Origin: Panopea generosa
Lineage: Eukaryota > Mollusca > Bivalvia > Adapedonta > Hiatellidae
Direction: 5' to 3'
Assembly (NCBI GenBank): GCA_029582155.1
Contig: CM055912.1
Span: forward strand, 1,426,001 to 1,490,000
Length of the DNA: 64,000 nucleotides
A program made the position numbers and the translations under genes. Each line of letters starts with the position of its first letter. Position 1 is the stretch's first letter. Of the stretch, positions 23,411 through 34,600 are shown piece after piece. Under the pieces are notes generated by a model. The model made no database searches, was not told the DNA's origin, and worked only from the letters and a program-made list of their open reading frames with translations.

Positions 23411-24590
23411 GACTGGTCTCTGTTGTTGGTCTCTGTTGGTGGTCTTTGTTATTGGTCTCTGTTGTTGGTCTCTGTTGTTTGTCTATGTTGTTGGTCTATG
23501 TTGACTGGTCTCTGTTGTTGGTCTCTGTTGTTGGTCTATGTTGTTGATTTCTGTTGTTGGTCTATGTCTCTGTTTTGGTCTATGTTGTTTGTCTTTGTTG
23601 TTGGTCTATGTTGTTGGTCTATGTTGTTGGTTTCTGTTTTTGGTCTATGTCTCTGTTTTGGTCTATGTTGTTTGTCTCTGTTGTTGGTCTATGTTGTTGG
23701 TCTCTATTGTTGGTCTCTGATGTTGGCCTCTGTTGTTGGCCTCTGTTGCCGGTCTATGTTGTCGGTCTATGTTGTCGGTCTCTGTTGTCGGTCTCTGTTG
23801 TCCGTCTATGTTGTCCGTCTCTGTTGTCAGTCTATGTTGTTGGTCTCTGCTGTCGGTTTCTGTTGTCGGTCTCTGTTGTTGGTCTCTGTTGTCGGTCTCT
23901 GTCGTTGGTCTCTGTTGTTGGTCTATGTTGTTGGTCTCTATTGTTTGTCTATGTGTTTGGTCTCTGTTGTTGGTTTATGTCTTGGTATATGTCTATGGTT
24001 TCTGTCGTTGGTCTATGTCGTTGGTCTCTGTCGTTGGTCTCTGTCGTTGGTCTCTGTTGTTGGTCTATGTCGTTGGTCTCTGTCGTTGGTCTATGTTGTT
24101 GGTCTTTGTTGTTGGTCTATGTTGTTTGTCTATGTTGTTGGTCTCTGTTGTTGGTCTCTGTTGTTGGTTTATGTCTTGGTCTATGTTGTTGGTTTCTGTC
24201 GTTGGTCTATGTCGTTGGTCTCTGTCGTTGGTCTCTGTTGTTGGTCTTTGTCGTTGGTCTCTGTCGTTTGTCTATGTTGTTGGTCTCTGTCGTTGGTCTA
24301 TGTTGTTGGTCTTTGTTGTTGGTCTATGTTGTTTGTCTATGTTGTTGGTCTCTGTTGTTGGTCTCTGTTGTTGGTTTATGTCTTGGTCTATGTCGTTGGT
24401 TTCTGTCGTTGGTCTATGTCGTTGGTCTCTGTCGTTGGTCTCTGTTGTTGGTCTTTGTCGTTGGTCTCTGTAGTTTGTCTATGTTGTTGGTCTCTGTCGT
24501 TGGTCTATGTTGTTGGTCTTTGTTGTTGGTCTATGTTGTTTGTCTATGTTGTTTGTCTATGTTGTTGGTCTATGTTGTTGAATTATTCCA
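23411..24590. repeat. 15-bp tandem array with a 207-bp higher-order unit
   Basis: Fifteen-base units of the form TTGGTCTCTGTTGTT repeat about 78 times, with variants CTATG, CTTTG, GTCGTT and TTTGTC. In the right half a higher-order unit is visible: GGTCTTTGTTGTTGGTCTAT starts at 24101, 24308 and 24515, exactly 207 bp apart. Each unit includes a 12-base short monomer (GGTTTATGTCTT). All three plus frames are open for long stretches (up to 428 codons), reading Leu/Cys/Val/Trp/Ser five-residue repeats that look like membrane segments. This is expected from a period divisible by three. Confidence 0.93.
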
Positions 24591-25185
24591 GTCTGAACGT
24601 TATTGTGTGTATACAAGTTACATTTTTGTCAAATTGTGCGTGGTTTATGAAACTATATAGTGAAAATAAGAAAATCTTACCCAAACGTTACATTACATCC
24701 ATCCTGTAGAAGGCGCCATATTTTCTAATTCGCATTGTTCAAACGAAAATAAATCATTTATGTTCTTTTCAAAGTAAACTCAGGGAATTAAAGAGAACAA
24801 GACATTGTATAGGATTTGTCACTTGCATTGCTGTTATAACATATTTTTACAGGAAAGATGCACAAAACGATCTGTCAAACATCCTGCCATAATAAGAGGA
24901 TCCTCACCAGCTGATACCATGGACGTTTTATTCGCATGGAGCACCCTTGTCCTGGCTATCTGTCAATATACAAACTCAAATAAATTACAACCTTATCAAA
25001 ATGACCAACATCTGACTGAACATTACACGTATTCATTTACTTTAAACTCATAATAAATACATTAATAATGTTCAAAGGGAGGTAAATGCTACATACTTAC
25101 AGCTTAAGTTACCCCCAATTACATACCACGTTTATGTAAATTTGTGCAGGGCGTGTTAAGTTCTTTTGAAATAAATAATTGATAC
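24591..25185. other. Unassigned spacer
   Basis: An 82-codon open frame at 24805-25053 has no motif. Nothing else was recognised. Confidence 0.4.
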
Positions 25186-25189
25186 ACAT

Positions 25190-25232
25190 ATTTTTGAATG
25201 GGGTTTGACGCTATTTTTCTCAGATAGATGGC
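25190..25232 (-). mobile_element. Tail of a type 2 SINE
   Basis: GGGGTTTGACGCTATTTTTC is the reverse complement of the conserved end (GAAAAATGGCGTTAAACCCC in its full form) of the type 2 SINEs listed elsewhere. The rest of the element is missing. Confidence 0.45.
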
Positions 25233-25319
25233 AGTTCCAGCAATGAGGCGCAAATATATAGTAAGGTGTAATAGTAGTTAAATTTATTTTGTTTATTTGA
25301 ATATTTAGCGTCATTGTTA

Positions 25320-25562
25320 TGCCATCGAGGACTTACAGATCCGTCAACCTAACCGCTCTTTTCTTGGATCCCGGAAGGTTAACTAGTACTAGATCACAAC
25401 CATCTCCGTAAGGAACTGACATCTTTCCAATTTCAATCAGCGGTGAGAGACGAACAGCAATGAGGCGTAATGTCGTATATCAATCACCACGAATACTCTG
25501 GCCTGGCGGGGATTCAAACTCACCACCCCTAGGTCTGACGCGTTACCGATTGAACATTGAAA
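25320..25562 (-). mobile_element. tRNA-derived SINE, type 4
   Basis: On the minus strand the head runs CAATCGGTAACGCGTCAGAC and GAGTTTGAATCCCCGCC (A- and B-box like). The body is followed by ATTACGCCTCATTGCTGTTC, and the tail is GGTTGACGGATCTGTAAGTC, then CTCGATGGC. Partial copies of the same family lie at 38180-38290, 52815-52935 and, on the plus strand, 58735-58960. Confidence 0.7.
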
Positions 25563-26924
25563 ATGAAATTCTTGTTGTCAATAAGAAGTACATGCCATCT
25601 TTTTAATGAAATTGGCTGTTGAATATATACGTAAACCGGGTCAAGTACATGTATTCTAACTTTGATATGGTCACAGAGGACGCTCTATAATATAAAGATC
25701 AATATTACTCTATTTCCGGATTTAATGGAAGACAGGTTTTTATTATAGTGACGTGTGTTTATCTTCACATACAACGAACAAGGAACAACAATATGAAATA
25801 ATACCCTGTTTCAACATCACACATAACTAACACAGAAAGCAGGACTTTCTATATATATTTATTTCTTACATTATTACAACTGTCTTTTAAACTTTAATAA
25901 ATTCTATTAACACATAAATCACGTTTCTAAACATAGTTTACGTTTCCCATTTTAGTATAACAGTTCATATTTAAAACCCAACTGCATCTTAACCCCTTCG
26001 CGTTCCAAAGTAATCTCTCTATACAAATACCCGTCTTTCCATCTCGTCTCCTAAAGTAAAACTAAAAACTAAAATATTGTCATAAAAGTCACACTTAATT
26101 CATATACCAGTTATTATTTATCAGGCATTTCCTGCACAGATGTCCACTCTACGTCCGTTATATGCCCCTAAAACCCAGTTCATATTCTAATTCTAGTCCC
26201 GTTATGTTATATTTTTACAGGGTAATTCATCATAAGTGACCTCTGAAATATTCTCATTTTGACCAGTACAGAAAGACTTGAATTTTGTAGTCTCACATTA
26301 ACCATGAAATATCCGTCATAATTATATATTGGGCTTAAATTTTACAATATCAAACTAATAAAATATAATGATTAATAAGTGACTGACTATAATATAACCC
26401 GACATCGACCCCAAACGGCCTATAAGTGACATGTAAGTTAAATACATTATAAATACACAGATAGTCACGTGAACGCTGTATGTGTGTGTATATATATATA
26501 TATATGATGTGTAAAAAAATCAACAATGTAAAAAGTGCCACAAATATATAATCAGTGGCGTAGCTGTCTGTGTACTACATCGAGCAGACTTGTATTTTTT
26601 TAGTTTTTTGTGATATAACTTTTATTTTCTCACGAATGCATCAATATATCTCCTGAAAATGCTCTCAGAACGCAGAAAATGTATCCTGAGTTTTTTTCCG
26701 GGCGGGGGAGGGGTGGGGTGGGAGGGTTCTGGTGACTTGTCCCATGTCCCCAAGTCCCCGAAAAAGATCATGACATGTCACTAGACCCCCCCTGCCCCCC
26801 TCCCCCAAACACACACACACTTTGGAACCTGGTGGTTTAAATATCATTTAAATTACGCTACAGATATTGATGACAGTTCAGTACTGTTGACATATCACAA
26901 GTAAACAACAGAAACACAAATATG
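25563..26924. other. Unassigned stretch with (TA)n and C-rich tracts
   Basis: A short TG/TA microsatellite lies at about 26480-26505. A G-rich then C-rich pair of low-complexity tracts lies at about 26700-26820. No gene seen. Confidence 0.4.
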
Positions 26925-27215
26925 TACAGTCAAGTCATAGTTCTTTGGTAATTGGGCAAGTTCATCATTGAACAGTAAAGTTAAAGCGGGTAATTAAACT
27001 GTTATCGTCCGTGATCGAGTAGTACCAATACCTGTCTGACCTGTACTGACGATATAAAGTAGGTAATATGTTTACAACCATTTCAAATAAACAAAAACGG
27101 ACAATAAAGTATAAACTTCACAAGTACTTCGTATGAATTTCGTGTTCTTTTGGCGATCAAGAGGTTGTTGGTTCGACTCTGTTTCCGTTTTAATGATAGT
27201 CTGAATATTTACCAG
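26925..27215 (+). repeat. Duplicated block A, ending in a tRNA-like head
   Basis: It shares motif order with 27955-28225: TTCATCATTG, GCGGGTAATTA, a GAGTAGTACCAATACCTG-like stretch, TCAAATAAACAAAAAC, then GTGTTCTT, TCAAG and a B-box-like GTTGTTGGTTCGACTC. The similarity is interrupted by small indels. The end resembles the head of a SINE. Confidence 0.6.
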
Positions 27216-27954
27216 GTAAAGCAGCTGGAAGACAGTTTTATATTCGTTTTTCGATGTTTATGATAACATTAGTTTCATGTTGAATACTGAAAATTTTCAC
27301 CGGTTCAACTGACCCAGAAATCCACTCGCACATCCGGTCATACGACACGCACTGTATACCGTTTAAAATGACCCAGAAATCTGCTCGCACACTTTTTCAA
27401 ACAAGTTTTTATTAATTCAGCCGAATCCAACGTTGTTGTTTGGGGTGTATATTGTATTTTCAAGAATATATAGTGAGTTGTATTCATATGCCTTTGTCAC
27501 AAAATAAATTCCATTTCTTTTATTTTTTTTATTCAATTAGAGAAACTTATCTATCAGTTTAGGTGGACTCCGGTTTTTTTCTCACCAGATCCAGATATGC
27601 TTCAGTGTGAAAATCGCAAAATCTCGGAATATCATGCAGTTCAAAGGACGTAAAAAGGGAATTAGTCATGGAAATTTTATCCTAAGGAACAGTTTTTCTA
27701 CAAAAGAAAATAATCACAATTGCGATTTCTTTTGGAATAAGCAGTTTAAGATAAGTAAAATCCGCTCGGTCTAAATATACACGTGTTTCTAGGTGGGTAT
27801 AGGATTGATTTAAACTTATTTGTTTTATTTCAATAAGTAAGTTCTGGGGTTTTTTTTATCGCCTTTGAGACTCGGTGTTACTTATGTTATTTATCAGGTG
27901 TTATAGGGACAAACCTGAGATCGCACCCACGACCCCTAACATGAGCGGCTAAGT

Positions 27955-28225
27955 ACATATAAGTAACAAACTATAATCGACTCAATGTTAGTTGGTAATT
28001 GTTCATCATTGTGTCGTATAGCGGGTAATTACAGTTTCGCATAATTGAGTACCTATACCAGCCTTACCTGTATTGATCAATAATACATTTACAGCTGTTC
28101 TCAAATAAACAAAAACAACTGTATGCCAATGTTTTGTGGTAGTAGAGGTGTCAGTATTTTACAGGGATCACAGTGTTCTTGTGTCAAGTGGATATTGTTG
28201 GTTCAATCCCCTGCAGGGTAATATC
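27955..28225 (+). repeat. Duplicated block B
   Basis: Partner of 26925-27215, about 1.03 kb downstream in the same orientation. It carries TCAAATAAACAAAAACAACT, GTGTTCTTGTGTCAAGTGGA and the better preserved B-box TTGTTGGTTCAATCCCC. It continues directly into type 5 SINE body sequence at about 28285-28400, so this block may be the upstream part of a longer composite element. Confidence 0.6.
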
Positions 28226-28400
28226 GAATACTTGAACAAAAATATTACATACTTTGTCGAATGGCACCCAGCAGATAAAGTTTTAAAACGATATCTGCCC
28301 GGTGTCAGTATAATTGACTGGATGGGTTATTATATGATGCCTCCACAGCATCATGCCGCAATGGGACAGCGCCACTTCGGCGAGTTGGCACCATCATGAA
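28226..28400 (+). mobile_element. SINE body, type 5
   Basis: CGGTGTCAGTATAATTGACT, then a GGATGGG stretch and GCCGCAATGGGACAGCG, match the reverse complement of 29335-29500 (CACATTATACTGACACCGAG, CACTGGAG). It is preceded by the tRNA-like head of block B. Confidence 0.55.
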
Positions 28401-28684
28401 AAAATTGTTCGAAACACCGGTAAAACTAGACACAATACAAGTGGCATATGTATTTTCCCATGTCTTGTATGGCGTTTTGACAAAACATGCATCAGTTCTG
28501 AGTGTCAACATTTGTCAAATTACTATGTGTTTTATTTCATTTAATTAATTGGAAGTGTGAGGCATTTATTTTGTGACATGGATTCACTTGCAGGAGAGTC
28601 ATAGTGGATATTTATTTCATTCTATCTGTATTTCGCGGATATTTTGGTGGAATTGCGACACTGTGTGTGTTTTATTCACGTGTT

Positions 28685-28905
28685 GATGTACCGCAAAGTT
28701 GGTGACGTATCTAGAGTTAAGACACATATCCCTTGTGGGAGGTAGTGGGTTCGACACATACTCTAGCGTTTAGATGATAATTCAATAACTGGTAAGTCCG
28801 GTGTCGGGATGATACGACCAGGGCTACCATGCCACGTGTCTGTGATGTGTTTTTAAGTATGACAGATCTTCCAATACCGCCCCACACAAACACCGTCATG
28901 ATTAA
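28685..28905 (+). mobile_element. Possible SINE with tRNA-like head
   Basis: GGTGACGTATCTAGAGTTAA, GGAGGTAGTGGGTTCGACAC (B-box like) and a downstream GTGTCGGGATGATACGACCA look like a tRNA-derived head plus body. I found no second copy of the full body in the window, so the call is weak. Confidence 0.35.
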
Positions 28906-29140
28906 ACTGAAATATGGTAGAAAGCCACGCTAAACACCATACACTACCTTTTAAATTTATTTATTTTACATCAGTTGCAAAACAGAAATGGTTTAAAACA
29001 TATATAATGTGATTTGGAATTATAGATCGGATATTTTTTATATTCTTCTGGAACAAAAATAATTAGAAGCTGGAATTGAGCTACTGTAAGTAAAGCCCTC
29101 CCGCATGTTGCTTTATTTATTACTGTACATTTGTCTTAAT

Positions 29141-29294
29141 ACTGTCACCAATGCAGATTTAATCTAGTTTTCAAAAGTTAAATATAGAACGTTATTGTCT
29201 GTTTTTTATGTCATAATTATTTGTAATGACATACAGACAATAACGTTCTATATTTCACTTTTGAAAAATGTATTAAATCTGTATTAGTGACACT
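29141..29294. mobile_element. Long near-perfect hairpin, MITE-like
   Basis: The left arm (29141-29213) and right arm (29226-29294) are inverted repeats of about 65-70 bases around a 12-base loop. The longest matching block contains AATATAGAACGTTATTGTCT on the left and its complement on the right, with about one mismatch in 29. The left arm carries a few extra T residues near the loop. No open frame lies inside. It could be a MITE or a hairpin RNA source. Confidence 0.8.
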
Positions 29295-29334
29295 ATAATT
29301 GTAATTAAGTAATAATATATAATGAAATTGTTGT

Positions 29335-29510
29335 TGCTGTTTGGTTCTTAGTGCCGCTTTCAATAATGCTTCAGCTATATGGCGACAGTGTCCACTTGAG
29401 ACAGCATCCCAAGCGCTGCCGCACTGGAGAATCATGTCACAGACAAATGGTTTGATACCCCACCCAATCACATTATACTGACACCGAGTCGACAAGATCT
29501 GGAACTAGAT
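29335..29510 (-). mobile_element. SINE, type 5, 5'-truncated
   Basis: The plus-strand text GCGACAGTGTCCACTTGAGA, CAGCATCCCAAGCGCTGCCG and CACTGGAG, then CACATTATACTGACACCGAG, matches 39680-39835. The head (A/B boxes) present at 39905-39965 is missing here. A (GAT)n-rich stretch follows. Confidence 0.7.
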
Positions 29511-30554
29511 GAAGGTAATGGTGATGATGGCGTTGGTGTGATGATGTTGATGCTGCTGCTGATGATGATGATGATATTGCTGGTAATGATGATAAAAATA
29601 CTTATAGTACTGAAGGCGAACGATCAGTTTTAGCTTGGAATATATTTTACAATAAAAGCAGTGTTACGGAGATAGTACTATTATCAACAACGTATATATT
29701 GTATATCCAGCTTTAGTGGAGGAAGACGTCAGAATGAATCCGAGTATGACCACCGTCATTTCACAAATTTCTAACACATTTCTTAAATGCAAAATTTCTG
29801 CGCTTCATGGGCGTTATTCGACAGCGACATTGACCGCTCGACCACGGAGGATTACATCTGAAGCTAAATATACTTACAGTCTTGCTTACTATAATAGTGC
29901 TTCCTTACCACATGCATATAATTTAAAAGAGGGTGGCATTCTTTAAAAGGACCCAAATGATGATTTTATTCAAGAACTCCTTTTTCGTGCATTGTTATTG
30001 TTTATTGTTATTGTTAAAGTTTTTTTTACAATTTTATCCTATAGTTAAGCGTTATTTAAAATTATAATGGTGTGACCGAATAAATTTAAGTTTATTTGAT
30101 AGGTACCGAAATAAACTTTCATTTGAACTGCTTAGATTTTTACCTTGAAGTGTTCAATATATTGCGACTAAAATTGTATTTTCAGTCAAACGGATCAATG
30201 AAGAGAAAAAACTGGGTTAGTGCCCTACTCAGATTATTAGATGGGCCGAAAAAACGCAACATGGCGAGATTCTCCTACCGAACCTAATACACTTTGTATG
30301 GAATTATTATATTTATCTTTCAACTTTCCGGTAAATCAGGGGTGGGATCGGATCGGATCCGTTGCGAAAATAAAATCAGGCAAGCATACATTTTAAAGTG
30401 ACTTAAAACTTATTTCTAAGTTACTTTTGTCATTTGCTTTCCTCGCTGCGCTCGCCATCTTAATGTTTCTAATACATATATGTATTTGCATGCACGTTAA
30501 TTTGAGATAATATATTGTTGTAAACCTATTTATTTTACCGCCATCAATGTGAAA
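29511..30554. other. Unassigned stretch with a short (GAT)n tract
   Basis: Low-complexity GATGATG/GCTGCTG at about 29517-29600. Otherwise AT-rich with no gene recognised. Confidence 0.4.
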
Positions 30555-30676
30555 ACTTAGAAAAAAATACCCTCGAAGTCTTCCTGGGTAGAACCAATAT
30601 TTAATTGCTTAAAGGAGGATTGAACCCACGACCCTTCAATCCTTGGTACGATGCTCTACCACTCGACCACGCATTC
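30555..30676 (-). mobile_element. tRNA-derived SINE, type 1, internally deleted
   Basis: On the minus strand the head reads TGCGTGGTCGAGTGGTAGAG, then GGGTCGTGGGTTCAATCCTC, which are textbook A- and B-boxes. The body GGTTCTACCCAGGAAGACTT matches GGTTCTATCCAGGAAGACTT in the copy at 50976-51186. The segment with the CTTGAGCAAGACAC motif is missing, so the copy has an internal deletion. Confidence 0.75.
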
Positions 30677-31104
30677 CGTCGTTTTATACATCAGATAATA
30701 CATACTCACTTTAAAAGCAAAAAACATCCACGTCATCAAATTATTCTCTTTTTTGTATTCGTATATAAAAAATTATATTAATTTTTTTCATATTAAAAAT
30801 GTCAGGCTACCCACGTTTTCGCTCTAATCAGGACAATAGTTCATTCTCATTTGGCATCTTTCAGGGGAGCATCCCCCTCCTCCACCCTACACACACAAAC
30901 GGGCCTCTTATTAAAAGTATCTGAAAGGGGAGGTCAGTCAATCAACCATGTAATAAATTTTCAAGTTCCAGTTGTCTCCCGTTACTATCATAAGCCAGTC
31001 TAAGCTGAATGGAATATTATTGATCATTATATGAATTATGAAAACAGTTTTAAATTTATATTTCTATATAATACTCTTAACGCCTAGCATGCTTACTTCA
31101 AGAT
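30677..31104. other. Unassigned spacer
   Basis: AT-rich, no feature recognised. Confidence 0.4.
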
Positions 31105-31300
31105 ATATTGGCACGTGGTGTGATTCTCGTTAGGGACACGTGCTAGGTTGCCAAACACGCTCCCATCGTGCATTATTCAGGCAAGGTTCTGTGAAAATAT
31201 GCTAACCTTCGGAGGGGACGTAAAGTCGCCTGAGCCGTGTGAAACAAAATAATTTAACCATGTGCACGGTAAAAACTCATTAAACACATTGTTTATCAGT
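31105..31300 (+). mobile_element. SINE, type 3, second copy
   Basis: ACACGCTCCCATCGTGCATT, ATTCAGGCAAGGTTCTGTGA and CCTTCGGAGG line up in order with the SINE at 14047-14275. The tRNA-like head is more decayed here than in the 14 kb copy. Confidence 0.65.
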
Positions 31301-31449
31301 CTCAAACACCTATAAACAAGGACTTAATTCCTTGGTTTACATCGGAAACATCGTCTATATCATTGTTCGCCTTTACCAGTTATATATCGGCGGTCAGCCC
31401 AATCATCGTTCCTGGTTATAGGAAAACTATAAGATGTCATGGTGATTAA

Positions 31450-31640
31450 AACACCTTACAGCTGGCCGGTGCTGTAGTAGAGAGGGCGTTGGACGTTCAT
31501 GCCAAAGGTGGCATGTTCGATTTAGGCTTCGTCCGATAGTTTATTATAAACAACACACAGTACCGTTTCTTCCGTGGAAACGGACTCAAATCCACTCACA
31601 AAAACGGTCAGTTAGTCATCGAGCTGATATAGTTAATCAG
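31450..31640 (+). mobile_element. Possible SINE at the edge of the 53-bp satellite
   Basis: GGTGCTGTAGTAGAGAGGGC and GGTGGCATGTTCGATTTAGG resemble decayed A- and B-boxes. A body follows that ends where the satellite starts. Only one copy was seen, so support is limited. Confidence 0.35.
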
Positions 31641-31647
31641 TTAATCA

Positions 31648-34600
31648 ACACTGTGGTCAACATAATGATAACACTATCTGATGTAGGGGACACTAGTGTG
31701 ACACACTGATCAACATAATGATAACATTATCTGATATCGGGGATACTGGTGTGATCAACATGATGATAACACTATCTGATACAGGGGATACTCGTGTGAC
31801 ACTGTGCTCAACATAATGATAACACTATCTGATACAGGGGATACTCGTGTGACACTGTGATCAACATAATGATAACACTATCTGATACAGGGGATACTGG
31901 TGTGACACACTGATCAACATAATGATAACACTATCTGATATCGGGGATACTTGTGAGATACTGTGACCAACATAATGATAACACTATCTGATATAGGGGA
32001 TACTGGTGTGACACTGTGATCAATATAATGATAACACTATCTGATACAGGGGATACTGGTGTGACACTGTGCTCAACATAATGATAACACTATCTGATAC
32101 AGGGGATACTCGTGTGACACTGTGATCAACATAATGATAACACTATCTGATATAGGGGATACTGGTGTGACACTGTGCTCAACATAATGATAACTCTATC
32201 TGATACAGGGGATACTCGTGTGACACTGTGATCAACATAATGATAACACTATCTGATATAGGGGATACTGGTGTGACACTGTGATCAACATAACACCATC
32301 TGATATAGGGGATACTGGTGTGACACTGTGATCAACATAATGATAACACTATCTGATGTAGCGGATACTCGTGTGACACTGTAATCAACATAATGATAAC
32401 ACTATCTGATACAGGGGATACTGGTGTGACACTGTGATCAACATAATGATAACACTATCTGATGTAGCGGATACTCGTGTGACACTGTGATCAACATAAT
32501 GATAACACTATCTGATGTAGCGGATACTGGTGTGACACTGTGATCAACATAATGATAACACTATCTGATGTAGCGGATACTCGTGTGACACTGTAATCAA
32601 CATAATGATAAAACTATCTGATGCAGGGGATATTCGTGTGACACTGAGATCAACATAATGATAACACTATCTGATATAGGGGATACTGGTGTGACACTGT
32701 GATCAACATAACACCATCTGATATAGGGGATACTGGTGTGACACTGTGATCAACATAATGATAACACTATCTGATGTAGCGGATACTCGTGTGACACTGT
32801 AATCAACATAATGATAACACTATCTGATACAGGGGATACTGGTGTGACACTGTGATCAACATAATGATAACACTATCTGATGTAGCGGATACTCGTGTGA
32901 CACTGTGATCAACATAATGATAACACTATCTGATATAGGGGATACTGGTGTGACACTGTGATCAACATAACACCATCTGATATAGGGGATACTGGTGTGA
33001 CACTGTGATCAACATAATGATAACACTATCTGATGTAGCGGATACTCGTGTGACACTGTAATCAACATAATGATAACACTATCTGATACAGGGGATACTG
33101 GTGTGACACTGTGATCAACATAATGATAACACTATCTGATGTAGCGGATACTCGTGTGACACTGTGATCAACATAATGATAACACTATCTGATACAGGGG
33201 ATACTGGTGTGACACTGTGCTCAACATAATGATAACACTATCTGATACACGGGATACTGGTGCGACACTGTGATCAACATAATGATAACACTATCTGATA
33301 CAGGGGATACTCGTGTGACACTGTGATCAACATAATGATAACACTATCTGATGTAGCGGATACTCGTGTGTCACTGTGATCAACATAATGATAACACTAT
33401 CTGATACAGGGGATACTGGTGTGACACTGTGATCAACATAATGATAACACTATCTGATGTAGTGGACACTAGTGTGATACTGTGATAAACATAATGATAA
33501 CACTATCTGATACAGGGGATACTGGTGTGATACTGTGATCAACATAATGATAACACTATCTGATGTAGCGGATACTGGTGTGACACTGTGATCAACATAA
33601 TGATAACACTATCTGATATAGGGGATACTGGTTTGACACTGTGATCAACATAATGATAACACTATCTGATATAGGGGATACTGGTGTGACACTGTGATCA
33701 ACATAACACTATCTGATACAGGGGGTACTGGTGTGACACTGTGATCAACATAATGATAACACTATCTGATACAGGGAATACTGGTGTGACACTGTGATAA
33801 ACATAATGATAACACTATCTGATACAGGGGATACTGGTATGACACTGTGATCAACATAATGATAACACTATCTGATATAGGGGATACTTGTGTGACACTG
33901 TGATCAACATAATGATAACACTGATACAGGGGACACTGGTGTGACACTGTGATCAACATAATGATAACACTATCTGATGTAGGGGATACTGGTGTGACAC
34001 TGTGATCAACATAACACTATCTGATACAGGGGACACTGGTGTGACACTGTGATCTACATAATTATAACACTATCTGATACAGGGGATACTGGTGTGACAC
34101 TGTGATCAACATAATGATAACACTATCTGATACAGGGGATACTGGAGTGACACTGTGATCAACATAACACTATCTGATACAGGGGACACTGTGATCTACA
34201 TAATGATAACACTATCTGATACAGGGGATACTGGTGTGACACTGTGATCAACATAATGATAACACTATCTGATACAGGGGATACTGGTGTGACACTGTGA
34301 TCGACATAATGATAACACTATCTGATACAGGGGATACTGGTGTGACACTGTGATCAACATAATGATAACACTATCTGATGTAGCGGATACTCGTGTGATA
34401 CTGTGATCAACATTATGATAACACTATCTGATACAGGGGATACTGGTGTCACACTGTGATCAACATAATGATAACACTATCTGATGTAGGGGATACTCGT
34501 GCGACACTGTGATCAACATAATGATAACACAATCTGATGTAGGGGATACTCGTACGACACTGTGATCAACATGATGATAACACTATCTGATACAGGGAAT

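Noticed and set aside
23423..24709. 428-codon Leu/Cys/Val-rich frame as a membrane protein
   Set aside because: All three frames are open over the 15-bp array and give equally plausible hydrophobic repeats, so this is a composition effect.
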